NCBI RefSeq assembly: GCF_020497125.1
Contig: NC_059080.1
Span: 51,029,563 to 51,093,562 of the forward strand
Origin: Mauremys mutica
Lineage: Eukaryota > Chordata > Testudines > Geoemydidae
Direction of reading: 5' to 3'
DNA: 64,000 nt
Shown one piece after another: positions 59,268 through 64,000 of the stretch (position 1 is its first letter; every line of letters starts with the position of its first letter). Position numbers and translations under genes: made by a program. The notes under the pieces were generated by a model. The model was not told the DNA's origin. It worked only from the letters and a program-made list of their open reading frames with translations, and ran no database searches.

Positions 59268-61340
59268 GTACAGCCCCAGGCTCACTCTGTTTAACATTCA
59301 GTGATATTCCTGTGCATGTTGTCCTTCAATATAGAATATGCAGAGCCAGCATAAATTTTCATAACATTCATTGTCTCTGCACAAAAATGTATCCCCGTCA
59401 GTCACTGTTTTGTCAGAAGCATCTTGTTTTTTGTTGGTGTTTTATTGATTAAAGCTCAGAGGTCAAGTGGTGAAAACTTCAGTGAAAAAATGTAAATGTG
59501 TAATATGTCAGGTCTGTTAACCCTGTGTCAGGGGAAGCAGGAACCTGCTTCACAACTGCAGGCTGCCTGTCATTGGCAAAGGAATGAGTTGCCTAACACC
59601 CAGTGTCATTTAATGGAAACTGGGTGCCTAACTCCCTGTTTGAAGAAACCAGCCTGGACTCTCAAAGCCCCTGGTGAGATCCCAGAAACACTTGTTCTGG
59701 TCACAGAAGTCAAAAGCAGACTGAATACTTCCAATCACAAGGGTAGTGAGAAAGTTAGTTGCTAAACTGCACCAAGTGATGATCCAGTGTTTTCCAAACT
59801 GATTTGTTTTTGAGAGCTGAGGCATTGGTTTTGTGGGGTTTCGGAAATATATGTAACAAATTCCTGTGTCAGTACTATACAGATAGATCAAGTAGCAAAG
59901 CTTCTGTGGTTTGTGTTTATAATGATATTAAACTTAACTCATTGCACCTTCTCTTGAGTGCTAGGAGATCAAGAGGACTGTGGTGGACTGTGGGACTGTC
60001 TCTGACCTTTAGCTGTACTTCATTTATTTTAAAATATTTTAAAAATCTTGCCTCCTGTTGTACAGCTTCTTTGTCCTGTTTGTTCCTTGTCAGCACATTG
60101 CCCTCCCCATAAGTAGCATGTTAGCTGCACTCCAGGGATATGGGGAAGGCATTCAAGTTTTAACACCTTGGGACTGGAATTTGCACCTTCATCACAAAAC
60201 TTGTTGGTGGCTGAGTATATAAATTGTGTTTTGAGTACCTTTATCACCGTGGAACTGCAGGTATTTCTAGGGTCCCTAAACTACAGGTAAGTATATACAT
60301 AACCTAGATTCTACACAGCTCTACTAATAGTTAACAAGACAATAAGCAGGACAAGAAAGAGATTCAAGTAGCTTATATTGGTAACATGCTGGGAATTTAT
60401 TTTTTAATGCCCTACCCTCTTCTCCAGATATTAATGATTGACAGGGTAAGTATTAGGATTAGCATGTCCAGAATGCAGTTATTTGTATCAGGCCACAACC
60501 AGTATTCACAACCAGTTTGAATTAAGTTTCTTTGTACGGATCATGATCACACTTTTACCAGTTATATTTCATTGAAAACTTTTGAGAGATTCCTGATCAC
60601 CAGAGACAAACTATACATTTCTTATGCTGAAATGTGTTTGTAAAATAAATATATAAAATTACATTGCCCAAATCTTTGTTCCTTTTCAGACATACAATTA
60701 GACAGGTCTCTGCCCTGGAGTTCTGGGAAGGGGAAAAGATGTGAGGAAAATAAGGAGGAATAATCCCACATTCACCTGTTTCAAAGCCTATTTTCTTTAT
60801 TCCTCTCTCCTCCCTTCCCCACATATAGAATTTGAAGAATTTCTTCTCATTCCCTGCAGATGAATCAGCAGAGGTGGCTATCTTTGTTGCTGACAAATAG
60901 CTTGAAATGATAATCCATATTTCTGATCAAAGTGCCCCTCTCCACACCCCCCAGTCACCTTTTGGCATAAACTGAGTTTGGGAAATTTCAGTCCAAAAGA
61001 TGCAAATTTCAGAAAACTGGCTGAAAAGAAGGGGTTGAAATGGAAGCAATTCTGCAAATTTAGATTCCAATCCACAAAGAGTTAAGCCCACACTTAAACT
61101 GATCCGTGGTGAGTAACCCCATTGAAACCAGTAGGACAATAGCATTTCTTGGGCCAGGACCTTATCTGTAACAGTTGCCACTACTTATACTATAATGTGT
61201 ATTTATGTATGTAATATATACTATGAAATTAAAATACAGAAATCCTTCAATTTCCTCATCTACTGGTGAGACAGCCAGCTGTGTTGGAGTCTGCTGCTTG
61301 CTTCTTTGCTGATAGTCACTGTGTTGTGTTTTAACTTTAG
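59268..61340 (+). other. CEP63 intron 3, nothing recognised
   Basis: The 2.1-kb intron has A/T-rich stretches and a CCCATTGAAACCAGTAGGAC hairpin-type motif near 61,120. No other exon was seen. Confidence 0.5.
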
Positions 61341-61436
61341 GTCGGTAGGTTGCGCCAGCAGTTAGAACACACGGAGCAAGACAAACAAGGCATGGCTGTA
61401 GAGTATGAACAGCAGCTGAAGAAGTTTCAAGAAGAG
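61341..61436 (+). CDS. CEP63: CEP63, third coding exon (residues 75-106)
   Basis: The acceptor is TTTTAACTTTAG (ends 61340) and the donor is GAAGAG then GTGGGT (61437). The 96-nt, phase-0 exon encodes VGRLRQQLEHTEQDKQGMAV and EYEQQLKKFQEE, continuing the coiled coil. It aligns with the family segment after KEVG. The following exon was not found before the right edge, so about 600 residues lie outside the window. The long frame running on past 61437 is intron read-through. Confidence 0.94.
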
Positions 61437-61650
61437 GTGGGTTTCAGAAAGATGAGATTTGGTGTCGAAACACCAGTCTATGCCTTGTGGTCTGACAGAT
61501 TAAATGTTTCATTTCATCACTGTCCTTTGACTGCTGTGATTTTCTTAATCCTCCCTTCCTCACTGGGTGCCAAAACAAGAGGATTGATTAGCAACAGAAT
61601 AATATTTTACATTTATATAGTACTCTTCATCTCATTCCAAAGGATCTTTG

Positions 61651-62000
61651 CGGGGGGGGAGGGGTTGGATAGAGGGCAGGAGAGTTCGGGGGTGGTGGTC
61701 AGGGGGTGGGGAACAGGGGGGTTGAAAGGGGACAGGTGTTCCGGGGCAGTCAGGAAGGAGAGGAGGGTTTGGATGTGGGGATGTGGGTCAATCAGGGGCA
61801 GGGGTTCCTGGGGCAGTCAGGGGACAGGGAGAAGGGGTGGTTGGATGGGGCAGTGGGGGGCAGTCAAGGGTGGGTGTTCCAGGGGTGATCAGGGGACAGG
61901 GAGCAGGATGGGGCCGGGGTCCCAGGAGGGCAGTCAGGGAACGGGGGGGTTGGATGGGGCAGGAGTCCCAGGGGAAGGGTGGATGGGACTGGAGGCCGGA
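61651..62000. repeat. G-rich minisatellite in CEP63 intron
   Basis: Imperfect units contain CAGTCAGGGGACAGGGAG and TTGGATGGGGCAGGGGTTCC-like words, with many runs of four or more G on the coding strand. Open frames on both strands reflect the repeat, not a gene. Confidence 0.8.
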
Positions 62001-62057
62001 CCACAACCCCCTCCCCTAACCGGTCCTCCATACAATTTCCAAAACCCAATGGATCCC

Positions 62058-62281
62058 TCAGGAAAAATCCACACCCCTGAGCAGCATAGTTAAACTGACC
62101 TAATCCCTGCCATTGACAGTGTTAGGTGGATGGAAGAATTCTTCCATCCCCCTTACTATTGCCTCTTGGCGAGGTGGATTAACTATGGCGATGGGTGAGT
62201 CCCTCCCATTGTTGTAGTGAGTGGCTACACTGAAGCACTATAGTCACGGAGCTGTAGCGTTTCAAGTATAGACTAGCCCTT
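62058..62281. mobile_element. MITE of CTACACT type, right end TAGACTAGCCC
   Basis: It contains CACACCCCTGAGCAGCATAG, GAAGAATTCTTCCATC (palindrome) and ends GTATAGACTAGCCCTTA. It is related to 52933-53203. The boundaries are approximate. Confidence 0.5.
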
Positions 62282-63252
62282 ATTGTGGCTACTTTCAGGT
62301 GTGTTAAAAAGCTGCAGAAGTTTACAGCCGAGGTTTCCTGTTTTCTCTCGCCCCAGCCACTCCTATGCTTGTGCCTGTGTTGCTATGTGTACAAGCAGTT
62401 GCTCTCCCAGCATAGCATGAATTTTAAAGAAAGCACAGCTCTGCAGTTGGCCTTTTTCATGTGAAATAAACATGAGATGACTTTTCCTACAGCAGATATA
62501 TACCTCCCTCAAGAAATAGTCATGGTTGTCACTTTCTCTCCTGGCCACCATCCACCATGTGGTATACTGACTCCACCAGTGCATGGGCATGTGTCAGGGG
62601 ATTTGAATTGGGCCAAGGGTACCAACCTCCTCCTGAAAATTGCTATGGAGTCTATGTCATGTCCCTGTAGATCAGAAATACTCTGTGTTTTACGGTCTCC
62701 TACAAAATCTCAGTATCTCCTTATCTTCGGGTTTTATCCTGCCGCCCGTTATGGTAGTCTGTGAGCACCTGCCATGTAAAGTAGGTTCAATTTGATAGTG
62801 ACAGAATATCATTATTCTGGTGGCTTTTCAGAGGCTAGTGTGAAGTCAGTTGATTTCGGTCCTTTTACCAGTGGATGGGTGTCCATGTTCCAGAGACCAG
62901 CATGCCCATTGATATTCTTGTTGATATCTCGGGAAATTCTAGCTGTTGAATCAGCATAGATCCTGACCCTCCAGGCCAGGGCTGAAGGAGATTGGCAGGG
63001 GGTGGAGTTTTATACTGGTTCTGCCTGTATTCTTGTTCTTTGAAGATGACTTCATTCTCCCAGGCATGTTAATATCATTAAATTTACTTGACAAAGACTT
63101 TTAAAAAGAGTTCCACACTCCTCATTCCACAAAGGACATCCTGCCCACTGTAATGCAACAGATGCTGAGATTTTTCTGCAGGTGGGCTGACAGCATTTCA
63201 TGTAAGTGCCTTAGTGATTACTTCTGTTTCCATTGGCTTGTCAGTAGTGTGG
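62282..63252 (+). other. CEP63 intron, nothing recognised
   Basis: No exon with CEP63 similarity or classified repeat was found. Confidence 0.4.
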
Positions 63253-63345
63253 AGCTAAATGCCAGGAGAGGGTAGCAGTGCATTGACCTCTCATCTCTGG
63301 AGGATTGGGCTCAATTCCTGCTTACCATAGGTCATAAGTATAATT
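63253..63345 (+). mobile_element. tRNA-derived SINE fragment
   Basis: GGGTAGCAGTGCATTGACC followed by GGGCTCAATTCC, a B-box-like sequence, suggests a tRNA-related SINE head. It is degenerate. Confidence 0.45.
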
Positions 63346-63582
63346 AATTTGGTAGTCTCAATTTAGTGTGCAGAAGACATCTATCCTCATTTAAAACCCC
63401 CTTACATTTCAACATGATGAACAGTCTTTGTTCAGGAAATGTCCCCACTGGAATAGTAGAGATGCTGCTAGGCCAGATTGAAGTGCGTTAGCAGATCCAT
63501 CTTAAAGCTCAGGATTGGAATCACAACTGTGTTGTGGTCAAGACTGAGGTGCATTAGTATTGAACTCAAAAAGGGATAATGT

Positions 63583-63715
63583 GGTGGGGGTTAGAACAGG
63601 AGGCTGAGGAATCCTGGGGTCTAATCCCCGAACTGCTTGCTTTGTGTCTGTAGGAAAAGCCTTACAACCTCTCCCTTTCCCCAAGTCACCCATCATTATA
63701 AATGGGACAGTTGAT
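63583..63715 (+). mobile_element. tRNA-derived SINE
   Basis: GGTTAGAACAGGAGGCTGAG then GGGGTCTAATCCC (B-box-like) is followed by a body with CAACCTCTCCCTTTCCCC and ATAAATGGGACAG, typical of amniote SINEs. Confidence 0.6.
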
Positions 63716-63771
63716 ACTATATATTCTATAAATCACAGGGATGTTGCTAGGCTAAATCAATATTTATAAAG

Positions 63772-63893
63772 CTCCAGCTCCCACTCAGCAAAGCGCATAA
63801 GTGTGTGCTTAATTTTGAACGTGCGCGTAAGTCCATCCCTGTTTAGCAAAGCATTTAAGCACATATTTAAGCACTTTGCTGAATCAGGAGATC
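63772..63893. repeat. Hairpin repeat (GCTTAAT/ATTTAAGCAC family)
   Basis: It contains AAGTGTGTGCTTAATTTTGA, GCAAAGCATTTAAGCACAT and GCACTTTGCTGAATCAGGAG, like 35445-35590 and 48745-48870. Confidence 0.5.
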
Positions 63894-63904
63894 TTCTGAA
63901 AGGA

Positions 63905-64000
63905 AGCATGGCTTTGTGGGTAAAGCACAGGACTGGGAATCATGAGATTTAGGTTCGCTTCCTGGCTCTGTTCACGTGTTTCTTTTATAACAATGGGCAA
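63905..64000 (+). mobile_element. tRNA(Lys)-type SINE head, cut by window edge
   Basis: GCATGGCTTTGTGGGTAAAG fits an A box and GGTTCGCTTCC (63952-63962) a B box, about 35 bp apart. This is a SINE of the tortoise Pol III (Cry) kind rather than a tRNA gene, because no acceptor-stem pairing is seen. The family assignment is from memory. Confidence 0.65.

Noticed and set aside
54350..61436. DEUP1 (CEP63 paralogue) as the gene identity
   Set aside because: The N-terminus MEALLE...[14 protein letters not shown] is the CEP63 form, and ANAPC13 lies head to head, as at the CEP63 locus.
61437..62093. Continuation of the CEP63 exon frame into a Gly-rich protein
   Set aside because: A GTGGGT donor ends the exon at 61436. 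The extension encodes a translated minisatellite with no match to CEP63.
63905..63990. A tRNA gene
   Set aside because: A- and B-box-like sequences are present, but the acceptor stem does not pair and the surroundings fit a SINE head.

Overview
This is a vertebrate nuclear window, most likely from a turtle. CR1 retrotransposon tails of several subfamilies occur throughout. tRNA-derived SINEs occur at the right edge. There are many short terminal-inverted-repeat (TIR) DNA elements with 8-bp target-site duplications (TSDs), and solo LTRs with 5-bp TSDs. Genes have introns and there are no operons. The turtle call is an inference from repeat style and was not tested by a search; a crocodilian is the main alternative.

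Positions 1 to about 40,000 contain no gene I can recognise. They are intergenic DNA built from CR1 copies, hAT-like and Harbinger-like MITEs, LTRs and small hairpin repeats, often nested inside one another. The clearest insertions have matching TSDs: 1359-1577, 8562-11294, 18501-19349, 24207-24686, 25164-25526, 27244-27654, 31573-31876 and, further right, 46506-46819.

Positions 40,061-61,436 hold a divergent gene pair. ANAPC13 (anaphase-promoting complex subunit 13) is on the minus strand, with both coding exons present and a complete 74-residue reading frame. CEP63 (centrosomal protein 63) is on the plus strand. Its probable non-coding first exon and three coding exons (first 106 residues) are present, and the gene runs off the right edge. 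The two genes share a CpG island at about 44,600-45,250 that carries a CACGTG E-box. One product is an APC/C subunit and the other a centriole-duplication scaffold, so the promoter serves two cell-division genes.

I found no clearly new biological system. The most interesting non-genic signals are a hammerhead-ribozyme-like core in a dispersed, probably Penelope-like repeat; a MITE whose right end plus host flank has been copied in inverted orientation into its left arm; a repeat with an apparent 11-bp TSD; and two lineage-specific-looking minisatellites in CEP63 introns.
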